DNA of 64,000 nt from DASUPK01 sp963782345. GTDB lineage: Bacteria; Actinomycetota; Thermoleophilia; Solirubrobacterales; 70-9. This document shows positions 40,270 to 47,210 of this stretch, piece by piece (position 1 is the first letter of the stretch; each line of letters opens with the position of its first letter). The DNA lies in contig CAWAJF010000007.1 in NCBI GenBank assembly GCA_963782345.1, positions 372,001 through 436,000 on the forward strand, written 5' to 3'. The notes under the pieces are model-generated. The model was not told the DNA's origin and did no database searches. It saw only the letters and a program-made list of their open reading frames with translations. The translations under genes and the position numbers were made by a program.

Positions 40270-40307
40270 GCGGGGAGGGTAGATGTAGCGGCCTCGCCGC
40301 CCCGGTC

Positions 40308-40742
40308 TCAGGGTTGCGGCGCGAGCGCGACCAGCGCGCCGAGGGCGAGGAACGGCGCGAATGGAATGGTGCGACTGCGCGCCGACCAGCCGTCTCGAGT
40401 CAGCAGGATCAGGCCGGCCACCGAGCCCGCCGCGAACGCGATCATCATCGCCTCCGCGACCCGCGCGTCCAGGTAGACACCGAGCACCCCGGCGAGCTTC
40501 ACGTCCCCGAGCCCCATCCCGTCGGGGCGGATCAGGGCCGCGGCCAACAGGAATCCGCTCGCGACTAATCCCGCCAGCAACCGGTGGGGCAACCCGGCCG
40601 GATCAGAGAGCAGGCCGACCGCCACCGCGATTGCGAGGCTCGCGGCGAGGGCGCCGTCGGGAATCAGCCGGGCGCGGAAGTCGGTGAGGGTGACTACGCC
40701 GAGCAGGGCTACGAGGGTGGCGTCGAGCACCACGGCGGCCAT
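40308..40742 (-). CDS. prepilin peptidase (A24 catalytic domain only)
   Basis: A 144-residue membrane aspartic peptidase with about five helices. The two catalytic Asp are in VVTLTDFRARLIPD and GMGLGDVKLAGVLG, as in type IV prepilin peptidases. The N-terminal methyltransferase part is absent, so it resembles the short A24 peptidases of actinobacteria and archaea. It would cleave type IV prepilin-like leaders; no pilin gene is in the window. It stands upstream of aroC on the same strand with a 38-base gap. The start ATG 40742 has no clear ribosome binding site. Confidence 0.82.
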   Translation of the reverse strand: MAAVVLDATLVALLGVVTLTDFRARLIPDGALAASLAIAVAVGLLSDPAGLPHRLLAGLVASGFLLAAALIRPDGMGLGDVKLAGVLGVYLDARVAEAMMIAFAAGSVAGLILLTRDGWSARSRTIPFAPFLALGALVALAPQP

Positions 40743-40780
40743 ATGGTTGAGAGCCTCGTGAGGCCCGACCTCTCCCCCTG

Positions 40781-41314
40781 ATGGCCGCCCGCCGCCTGCT
40801 GATCGTGATGCTGGTCCTGCTCGGGCTATCCACGCTCGCGGCGGCCCTGGTGCCCCAGGGCGCCCTGCGCGGCGGCACGACGACCACGAGCGTGACGACG
40901 CAGACGACCGAGAGCACCACGACGGCCGCTCCTCCCCCCGGCCGCTCCTTGAGCGTCGAGATCATCGTCGGCGGTAAGAAGGTGCCGGTGGTCGCCGCTC
41001 CGCTCTGCAAGAAGCGCGAGGCTCGCTGCGAGCCCCTCCACGTCGGCGACCAGCTATCCCTAAAGGTCCTCTCGAAGGTCAACCAGGAGCTCGAGATCCC
41101 GGCGCTCGGCCTGTTCGGCGTCGCCAGCGACAACGCCCCCGCCTTCTTCCAGCTTCTCCCGCGCGAGCCGGGGACGATCGGGATCATCTTCACGTCCCCT
41201 CGCCGAGTCGTGGCGAGGATCGACGTCCTCTCCGCGAAGGCCGCCGCGAAGACGATCCGCAAGCCAAAGCCGAAGGCTAGGTCTCGAGCTCGCGGGGGAT
41301 CAGGTCGATCTTGA
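40781..41314 (+). CDS. secreted or anchored protein with basic C-terminus
   Basis: A 177-residue protein with a signal anchor (LLIVMLVLLGLSTLAAALVP), a Thr-rich linker (TTTTSVTTQTTESTTT) and a small domain (about 60-150) with two cysteines (LCKKREARCEPLHVGD) that could form a disulfide. The domain reads like a cupredoxin-type beta barrel (SVEIIVGGKK, LEIPALGLFGVASDN) but no copper site is seen. The tail is Lys/Arg rich (KPKPKARSRARGG) and overlaps the convergent HtrA-like gene by 38 bases. Divergent from the prepilin peptidase. Function unknown. Confidence 0.55.
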   Translation: MAARRLLIVMLVLLGLSTLAAALVPQGALRGGTTTTSVTTQTTESTTTAAPPPGRSLSVEIIVGGKKVPVVAAPLCKKREARCEPLHVGDQLSLKVLSKVNQELEIPALGLFGVASDNAPAFFQLLPREPGTIGIIFTSPRRVVARIDVLSAKAAAKTIRKPKPKARSRARGGSGRS

Positions 41315-42302
41315 GGAAGCTCCCATCCCGGACGAGGTTGACCTCGACGCGCTGACCGATCCGCTCCGCGACCATCAGGCGCTGCAGGTCGCCGACATCG
41401 CCCATCGGCTCGGCATCGACCTCGACGATCAGATCCTCGGCCCGCAGGCCCGCGCGGGCGGCCGGGCTGCCCGAGACGACCTCGACGACCTCGATCCCCT
41501 GGCCGCGGCCGAGCCGAGTGGCGACCTTGGGCGGCAGGGGACGCGAGCCGCCGACGATGCCGATGTAGGCGCGACGCACGCGTCCCTCCTTCATCAGCGC
41601 GGAGATGATCTTCCTGGTGGCGTCGTTGATCGGCACCGCGAGACCGAGCCCGATCCCGGCGACGGCGGTATTGACGCCGACCACCCGGCTGAGCCCGTCG
41701 GCCAGCGCCCCGCCGGAGTTGCCCGGGTTGAGCGCGGCATCGGTCTGGATCACGTTCTCGACCAGCCGCCCGGCTGACCCGGCGCTGGTGGGAAGCGACC
41801 GGCCGAGGGCCGAGACCACGCCGGCTGTGACCGTCCCGGCGAGTCCCATCGGGCTGCCGATGGCCACGACCAGCTGCCCCACCCGCAGCTCGTCGGAGTC
41901 GCCGAGCTGGGCAGGCGACAAATCGCGCGCGTCGGCCCGCACCACCGCGAGATCCGAGAGCGGATCGGCTCCCACCACCTCCGCGCGAACCTCCCGGCCG
42001 TCGGAGAAGGAGGCCGTCGTCTGGTGTCCTCCGGCGATCACGTGGGCGGAGGTGAGCATGTAGCCATCGGAGGAGATCGCGACGCCCGAGCCCGCCCCCT
42101 CCGCGCGCCCGCGGCGGGTCCGCCGAGAGACGGCGAGATGGGCGACGGACGGCGTCAGCCTCTCGGCGACTCCGGAGACGGTCCGCGAATAGGCATCGAA
42201 GGCGTCGGCGTCGGGAAGGCGCTCGGCAGGCGACGAGGGCAGGCCGTTCGCAACCCCGTCGATCAACTTCAAGCCGCCCGAGCTGAGCTTGAGCCTTGGC
42301 AC
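41277..42302 (-). CDS. HtrA/DegP-like serine protease with one PDZ domain
   Basis: A 341-residue trypsin-like S1C protease. The catalytic triad is His in LTSAHVIAGG, Asp in DPLSDLAVVRAD and Ser in LNPGNSGGALADG; a PDZ domain follows (about 245-335, GIEVVEVVSGSPAARAGL). No signal peptide or membrane helix is visible from GTG 42302, which is unusual because most HtrA proteins are anchored or exported; either it works in the cytoplasm or the true start is different. TAACTT seven bases before the GTG supports this start as leaderless. Upstream lies aroE. Confidence 0.85.
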   Translation of the reverse strand: MPRLKLSSGGLKLIDGVANGLPSSPAERLPDADAFDAYSRTVSGVAERLTPSVAHLAVSRRTRRGRAEGAGSGVAISSDGYMLTSAHVIAGGHQTTASFSDGREVRAEVVGADPLSDLAVVRADARDLSPAQLGDSDELRVGQLVVAIGSPMGLAGTVTAGVVSALGRSLPTSAGSAGRLVENVIQTDAALNPGNSGGALADGLSRVVGVNTAVAGIGLGLAVPINDATRKIISALMKEGRVRRAYIGIVGGSRPLPPKVATRLGRGQGIEVVEVVSGSPAARAGLRAEDLIVEVDAEPMGDVGDLQRLMVAERIGQRVEVNLVRDGSFLKIDLIPRELET

Positions 42303-42309
42303 TAACGAA

Positions 42310-42315
42310 AAGTTA
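42310..42315 (-). promoter_or_regulatory. -10 hexamer TAACTT for the HtrA-like gene
   Basis: On the minus strand TAACTT is followed by seven bases and then GTG 42302. A short stem, CTAAC-GAAAA-GTTAG, overlaps it. No Shine-Dalgarno. Confidence 0.45.
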
Positions 42316-42332
42316 GCACGGTGGTCTCGCGC

Positions 42333-43169
42333 TCAAGCCCGCTCTCGCGCCCCCTCGCGCATGACGTCCAGCGGCGGCTCCATGCCCGTCCAGATGCGAA
42401 GCGACTCGGCCCCCTGCCGGACGAGGATCTCCAGCCCGTCGATCGCCGTGGCGGAGCGGGCCCGCGCCTCGCTCACCAGCCGACTCTCCGCTCCGGCGTA
42501 GACGAGATCGACCAGCACGATCTCGGCATTGAACCGCTCAGGGTCGAGGGGGAGGTGCTCGAAGGGATCCTCATCCCGCATGCCGATCGCGGTGCAGTTG
42601 ACGATCAGCTCATAGGCTCCGGCGCGGGCCTGGTCGCCGCTGACCGGAGCAAGGCATCCCTCCGCAACCGTGTCCCGCCCCGCGACCGCCAGATCACGGA
42701 CCAGCTCGTCGGCGCGGCTGCCTGTGCGGTTCCAGACCGAGACCGAGGCGCCCGCTCCCGCAAGTGCCCAGACCGCCGCACGGGCGGATCCGCCGGCACC
42801 CAGCACGAGCGCGGTCTTTCCCTCCACCGGCTCCGGCAGGGCCGCCAGCAGACCGGCGGCGTCGGTGTTCTCCGCCCGAATCCGCCGGCCGTCGAAGCTG
42901 AGCGTGTTGGCTGCGCCGATCTCCTGCGCGGCGTGGGAGGCCTCATCCGCCAGCGCGAGCGCGGCCCGCTTGTGCGGGATGGTCACGTTCACCCCCACGT
43001 ACTCCTGATCCGGCAGCGCTCGCGTGCGCTCCTCGAACTCCGCCGGATCCACGTCGATCGCCTCGTAGCTCCACTCGTCGCCAAGTCCGAGCGCCTCGAG
43101 CGCGGCGGCTTGCATTGCGGGCGAGCGGGAATGCGAGACCGGATGCCCAAGCACCGCGAGCCGCTTCAT
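42333..43169 (-). CDS. aroE: shikimate dehydrogenase
   Basis: A 278-residue NADP-dependent enzyme reducing 3-dehydroshikimate to shikimate. The substrate domain has LGHPVSHSRSPAMQAAALEA and the catalytic Lys in GVNVTIPHKRAAL; Asn/Asp in IGAANTL and AENTDAAGL follow. The nucleotide domain carries VLGAGGSARAAVWAL and the NRTGSRADELV arm that prefers NADP. Its start lies about 20 bases after the mltG stop, within the ruvX-mltG-aroE set. It is apart from aroC-aroKB-aroQ by only about 2 kb. Confidence 0.93.
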   Translation of the reverse strand: MKRLAVLGHPVSHSRSPAMQAAALEALGLGDEWSYEAIDVDPAEFEERTRALPDQEYVGVNVTIPHKRAALALADEASHAAQEIGAANTLSFDGRRIRAENTDAAGLLAALPEPVEGKTALVLGAGGSARAAVWALAGAGASVSVWNRTGSRADELVRDLAVAGRDTVAEGCLAPVSGDQARAGAYELIVNCTAIGMRDEDPFEHLPLDPERFNAEIVLVDLVYAGAESRLVSEARARSATAIDGLEILVRQGAESLRIWTGMEPPLDVMREGARERA

Positions 43170-43191
43170 CGCGGGTCACCCCCGGCGCGCG

Positions 43192-44625
43192 TCAACTCCG
43201 GCACTTCGGGGTCGCGTGCCCCGAGCTGGAGGCGGCAACCAGCCGGTCGAACTCGGCCGCACTCGCGGTGAAGCAGTGGTGGCCGCTGCCGTCCCCGTTC
43301 AACACGTAGAAGACGTAGTTGACCTTGGCGGGGCGCGCCGCCGCCTGAATCGCCGCCAGGCCGGGGTTGCCGATCGGCGTGGGCGTCAGGCCGGCGTTGA
43401 TCCTCGTGTTGTAGGGCGAGGGGGACTTGAGCTGGGACTCCGTGATGTCGCCGGTGTAGTTGTGGAACTGAAACCTCGTCGTGGCGTCGATGCCGAGCGG
43501 CATGCCCCGGTGGAGGCGGTTGTAGATCACGGCGGCGACGAGCCGCCGCTCGGAGGGGATCTGGACCTCCTTGTCGATCATCGAGGCGATCGTGAGCACG
43601 TCGTAGACCGTGAGGTTCTTCGACTTCGCGTAGGAGAGGTTGACGCCGGCGATGTTCTGCCGGAAGGCCTGCAGCTGCTCGGAGACGAGCTGGTCGACGC
43701 TCGCCCCGGGATCGACCTCGTAGGTGGCCGGGAACAGGAACCCCTCGAGCGACTTGGGGTTCTTCGCGCCGTACTTGTTCGGGTCGAACCCCTTCTGGGC
43801 CTTGCTGGCCGCCAGATAGTCGCCGCTGAGCCCGAGATCCTTGATCGTGGCGGCGATCTGGGTTCGATCCTCGCCCTCGGGAATCGTCACGTTCACCTTG
43901 CCGCCCGAGCTGGTCAGCCGGTCGATCGCCGTCCCATAGCTCATGTTGTGGGCGAGGACGTAGCGGCCCGGGAGGATCTTGTCGCTCTCCCCGGCGAGCT
44001 TCAGGCGCCACTGGAAGAGAGTCCCGTTCGAGACGACGTCGTTCCTGCTGAGCAGATCGGCGACCTCGCCGGCCGTGGCGCCCTCGGGAACGGTGACGAT
44101 CGCCTCGCCCGATCCGTCGCCCGGGTCGAACGGCGGCGGCTGGAAGAAGGCGATCAAAAACCAGGCCACCAGCACGCCGACGAGCACCAGGGCCAGGGCC
44201 AGAAACCGCCGGCGGCGGTATGCACGCCGCGGGCCTGGGGGGCGAGGCTCTCCGCCGTCCCGGCCGAAGTGCTCCCTCACCGCCTCTCTTCCGGCGGCGG
44301 CACGCTGCCGCGCGGAGCGCCTCGGCCCCTCCTCCGTCGGCGGAGCGGCCGCCACGGGCTCCGGGGGCGGCGCGGCGGCCCTGCGTGCCCTCGCTCGCTT
44401 CGGCGGCTTCGGCTCCTTTCGCGGCTCCTTCGGCGGCGTTGCCTCCTTTCGCGGCTTCTTCGACTTGCCGCGCCGCTGCTCGCGCTCGCGGCGCCGGCGC
44501 TCGCGCTCGAGCGACGCCGGGTCGTCGCGGCCGAACTCGTCGGTCGGAGGCTTCAGCCCATCGCCCTCGGGAGGGGTGAGGTTCCCTTCCGTGTCCGCGA
44601 GCCAGTCCCCGCGGTCCTCGGTCAC
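43192..44625 (-). CDS. mltG: endolytic transglycosylase MltG with long basic N-terminus
   Basis: A 477-residue membrane-bound lytic transglycosylase that cuts nascent peptidoglycan strands. The first about 140 residues are cytoplasmic and very rich in Arg, Lys, Pro, Glu (low complexity), then one membrane helix (FLALALVLVGVLVAWFLIAFF), a LysM-like part, and the YceG catalytic domain (about 280-470): GFLFPATYEVDPG, then ASMIDKEVQIPSERRLVAAV with the catalytic Glu, and YNTRINAGLTPTPIGNPGL. The usual EKE reads DKE here. The start overlaps the ruvX stop by four bases. Confidence 0.92.
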   Translation of the reverse strand: MTEDRGDWLADTEGNLTPPEGDGLKPPTDEFGRDDPASLERERRRREREQRRGKSKKPRKEATPPKEPRKEPKPPKRARARRAAAPPPEPVAAAPPTEEGPRRSARQRAAAGREAVREHFGRDGGEPRPPGPRRAYRRRRFLALALVLVGVLVAWFLIAFFQPPPFDPGDGSGEAIVTVPEGATAGEVADLLSRNDVVSNGTLFQWRLKLAGESDKILPGRYVLAHNMSYGTAIDRLTSSGGKVNVTIPEGEDRTQIAATIKDLGLSGDYLAASKAQKGFDPNKYGAKNPKSLEGFLFPATYEVDPGASVDQLVSEQLQAFRQNIAGVNLSYAKSKNLTVYDVLTIASMIDKEVQIPSERRLVAAVIYNRLHRGMPLGIDATTRFQFHNYTGDITESQLKSPSPYNTRINAGLTPTPIGNPGLAAIQAAARPAKVNYVFYVLNGDGSGHHCFTASAAEFDRLVAASSSGHATPKCRS

Positions 44626-45008
44626 GCGCCTTCACCCCGTGCCAGGTAGGACTCCAGCAGGTGCGCCGCGGCGAGGGAGTCCCGGTCGGCGCGTGCTCCC
44701 TCGCGGGCGCTGCGGTCGGCCATGCGCGTGGTGAGGCGCTCGTCGTAGGTCTCGACGGGCACGTCGAGGAGCTCCGCGAGCTCGGCCGCGAAGGCGCTGC
44801 TGACGCGCGCCTGCTCGCCCTCCTCGCCGCCGAGCGTAGTCGGCAGCCCGACGATCACCCGATCGGCGCCCTCTCTCGACGCCAGCTCCGCGATCGCGGC
44901 GACGTCGGGTGGCGCAACCGCCGCTAGGGGCCGCGCCAGGGTCCCGGTGGGATCCGAGATCGCGCAACCGCAGCGAGCGCTGCCGTAATCGAGGGCGAGC
45001 ACCCGCAA
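44622..45008 (-). CDS. ruvX: RuvX/YqgF Holliday-junction resolvase-like nuclease
   Basis: A 128-residue RNase H-fold protein (YqgF family), implicated in rRNA 5'-end processing and named a putative Holliday junction resolvase. Motifs: the first acidic VLALDYGSARCGCAISDP, VIVGLPTTLGGEEGEQ, the second acidic VETYDERLTT and AAHLLESYL. TTG 45008 gives the family start MRVLALDYG; GTG 45002 is the alternative. It follows directly on the decayed ABC ATPase and overlaps mltG by four bases; the alaS-ruvX-mltG-aroE order is common, and the peptide-transporter pieces look inserted into it. Confidence 0.88.
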   Translation of the reverse strand: MRVLALDYGSARCGCAISDPTGTLARPLAAVAPPDVAAIAELASREGADRVIVGLPTTLGGEEGEQARVSSAFAAELAELLDVPVETYDERLTTRMADRSAREGARADRDSLAAAHLLESYLARGEGA

Positions 45009-45012
45009 GAAG

Positions 45013-45537
45013 CTACCGAGTAGCCGCCACTGGCTGCTCGGCCCCGGGCAGCGTCTCGCTGGCCGACTCGGGGCTGTCGGGCGCGACCTCGGTACGGGAG
45101 ATCTGGCCCTTGTCCACGTTCCGAGGGTGATGGCAGGCCGCCGCCTGCCCTGAGCTGTACTCCGCGAGGGGTGGCTCGTCCTCGGAGCAGATCTCCGTCG
45201 CCCAGGGGCAGCGGGTGTGGAACCGGCGGGTCGGGATGGGCACGGCGGAGAGGTGGGAGAGCCCGAACTGGTCCTCGAGGCCTCGAACAGGCGGTCCATC
45301 AGTTGCTGAATCTCACGGCGGAGCTGAGTGCCGGACGCGAGCCCGTGGAGCTGAAGGGGGTCGCCGATGATCTGCCCGACCCGCTTGCGCGGATTGAGCG
45401 AGGCGAATGGGTCCTGGAAGATCACCTGCATCTCGCGGCACAACGGCTGCATCTCACTGCGAGCGGCCGACCAGCTCCTTGCCTCGGTACTTGACCGAGC
45501 CGGCTGTCGGCTCGAGCAGCTGGATCCGAACGGCCAT
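45013..45537 (-). pseudogene. remnant of an oligopeptide ABC transporter ATPase (OppF/DppF type)
   Basis: Three pieces of one ATPase remain in order but in different frames: a piece just after the Walker A region (IQLLEPTAGSVKYRGKEL, 45537-45460); the Q-loop piece (MQVIFQDPFASLNPRKRVGQ, then IIGDPLQLHGLA, about 45452-45275); and the C-terminal oligopeptide domain (SAVPIPTRRFHTRCPWATEI, then EPPLAEYSSGQAAACHHP, about 45245-45120). Walker A, the LSGGQ signature, Walker B and the H-loop are all missing. A one-base shift near GRSQTGA separates the first two pieces. It lies 17 bases after the peptide-binding-protein gene, so it is the ruin of an opp/dpp operon whose permeases are gone. Confidence 0.75.
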
Positions 45538-45554
45538 CGTGGGTCAAAACGGCC

Positions 45555-47210
45555 CTATCGGAGCGCCCAGGTGCTCCAGTCGCTGAGGAAGAGAGGGTGA
45601 ATGACGGCCGCGTGGAAATCGATGCGATCGCTCATCAGCTTCGGCACCTGCTGTGCACCGATCACCGCCAGGTATGCCTTCTTCGCGGCGTACTCGTCGA
45701 GCTCGCGCCACTCCCCCGATGCGAGATCGCGATCCCGTGGCTGTACCAGCCTGAGCTTTTCGAGTTTCTGCTGGATGAATGGGTCATCCACCCGGCCGGC
45801 GTTGGGACCGCCCGCGGCAGATATTTCGTTTCCATCGAGCACCTCATAGAAGTCGCTCGGATTCGGGAAGTCGTTGAACCAGCTGGCAAAGCCCGTCTGT
45901 GGGGCCCCCCTCGACTTCCCGACTCTGCCGAAGTCCTGCGATCGCGTGGTCACCCGCCGGCGGGCGACGAAGCCAAGCCTGTTGAGCAGCTTCGTGTAGT
46001 ACCGCGCATAGGCGCGTTGTGGGGGGCTGTTCTCGACCCAAACCGTCACGTGAGCGCCGTAGGTGCCCGAGGCCTTGACGAGCTGTCGACCGGCTGGCAG
46101 GTCACCGGCATCGTCGGCGTCGCCGTACGGGCACGAATCCGTCGGGTGTCCGCTGATCCCAGGGGGAATCAAATAGCAACCGGGCAGCACCGATTCATCC
46201 CCAAGCCGCGCCAGGGCCTGCCGGTTCAACGCAGTGACGACCGCCCGGCGCGCGAGCTCGCTGCTGAATGGCAGTTCCGTCGTGTTCAAAAAGAAATAGA
46301 GCGTCGAAGGGATGGGAACCATTTGGAAACGGTTTTCGGCCACGGCCGCTGCGCGCGCCGCGCCGCCCGGCGGCAGCGGAGCCCCGGGATCGAAATTGTC
46401 GGCGAGGCCTTTCAGGACCTTCTCCATCGCCGTGGCCGCGCTCGACTCCACCTTGACGGTGATTCGATCGAGCCTTCCAACCGGGATGTTGGGAATCTCG
46501 AGCGAGGAGAACGCCGGGTTCTTCACCATCGTCCATCTGCGTCCGGGCAGGACGTCGGCGATCCGATAAGGGCCTACCCCGGGCGGTGGGTGTGCCGTGA
46601 GGTCCTTCATCGGCGTGCCACCCGGTACCGGAGCCGTGGCAGGCAGCGCCAGGACATCCGCGAACGCGCCGTTTGGGCGGACAAGCTTGATGCTCAGCTT
46701 GCTGTGGGCGTCATCGGCGGTGATCCCGGAAATCTGCCTCGCCCGCCCTGCGTCGTATGCCTCGGCCCCCACCACGTTGTCCGTGATGAATCGCTTCCCC
46801 CCCCAGTTGAGCCTGAGCGCACGTTCGATCGAATACTCGAAGTCGCTGGCCTTGACTGGCCGCCCGTTCGAGTATCTGAGTCCCTTTCGAAGGGCGAAGT
46901 GATAACGACGACCCTCTGGCGAGACACTCGGAAGGTGGAGGGCCAATCCCGGAATCAGCTCCGTGCCATCGGCTCCGCCCTCGTGCCGGTAGGTGAGCAG
47001 CGGGGTGTAGGCGATCCAATCGGCCTCGGCAGCCTCCGTGGAGTAGCCAAGCTGGGGGTCAAGGTAGTCCGGCGAAGTCGGCATCGCCACGCTCGCCGTT
47101 CCACCAGCGGCCTTCTCGGACTTTCCGCAGCCGGCGGTCCCGGCGACCACGCACGAGGCCATCGCGATGACGAGACCCAGCCGCGCACGATGGGAAGCGC
47201 TGCCCCTCAA
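45555..47210 (-). CDS. oligopeptide/dipeptide-type ABC substrate-binding lipoprotein
   Basis: A 551-residue extracytoplasmic solute-binding protein of the SBP_bac_5 family (OppA/DppA/NikA). The signal peptide ends in a lipobox (GTAGC, Cys28). Family features: SPDYLDPQLGYSTEAAEADW, GRYRHYHFALRKGLRYSNG-like region (RYHFALRKGLRYSNGRPVKA) and SDFEYSIERAL, PLRRAVV-type core (LARRAVVTALNRQALARLGD). It should capture peptides or small ligands, but the downstream ATPase is ruined and no permease is present, so it has no visible transporter. TTG 47210 overlaps the alaS stop by three bases, giving coupling to alaS. Confidence 0.8.
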   Translation of the reverse strand: MRGSASHRARLGLVIAMASCVVAGTAGCGKSEKAAGGTASVAMPTSPDYLDPQLGYSTEAAEADWIAYTPLLTYRHEGGADGTELIPGLALHLPSVSPEGRRYHFALRKGLRYSNGRPVKASDFEYSIERALRLNWGGKRFITDNVVGAEAYDAGRARQISGITADDAHSKLSIKLVRPNGAFADVLALPATAPVPGGTPMKDLTAHPPPGVGPYRIADVLPGRRWTMVKNPAFSSLEIPNIPVGRLDRITVKVESSAATAMEKVLKGLADNFDPGAPLPPGGAARAAAVAENRFQMVPIPSTLYFFLNTTELPFSSELARRAVVTALNRQALARLGDESVLPGCYLIPPGISGHPTDSCPYGDADDAGDLPAGRQLVKASGTYGAHVTVWVENSPPQRAYARYYTKLLNRLGFVARRRVTTRSQDFGRVGKSRGAPQTGFASWFNDFPNPSDFYEVLDGNEISAAGGPNAGRVDDPFIQQKLEKLRLVQPRDRDLASGEWRELDEYAAKKAYLAVIGAQQVPKLMSDRIDFHAAVIHPLFLSDWSTWALR

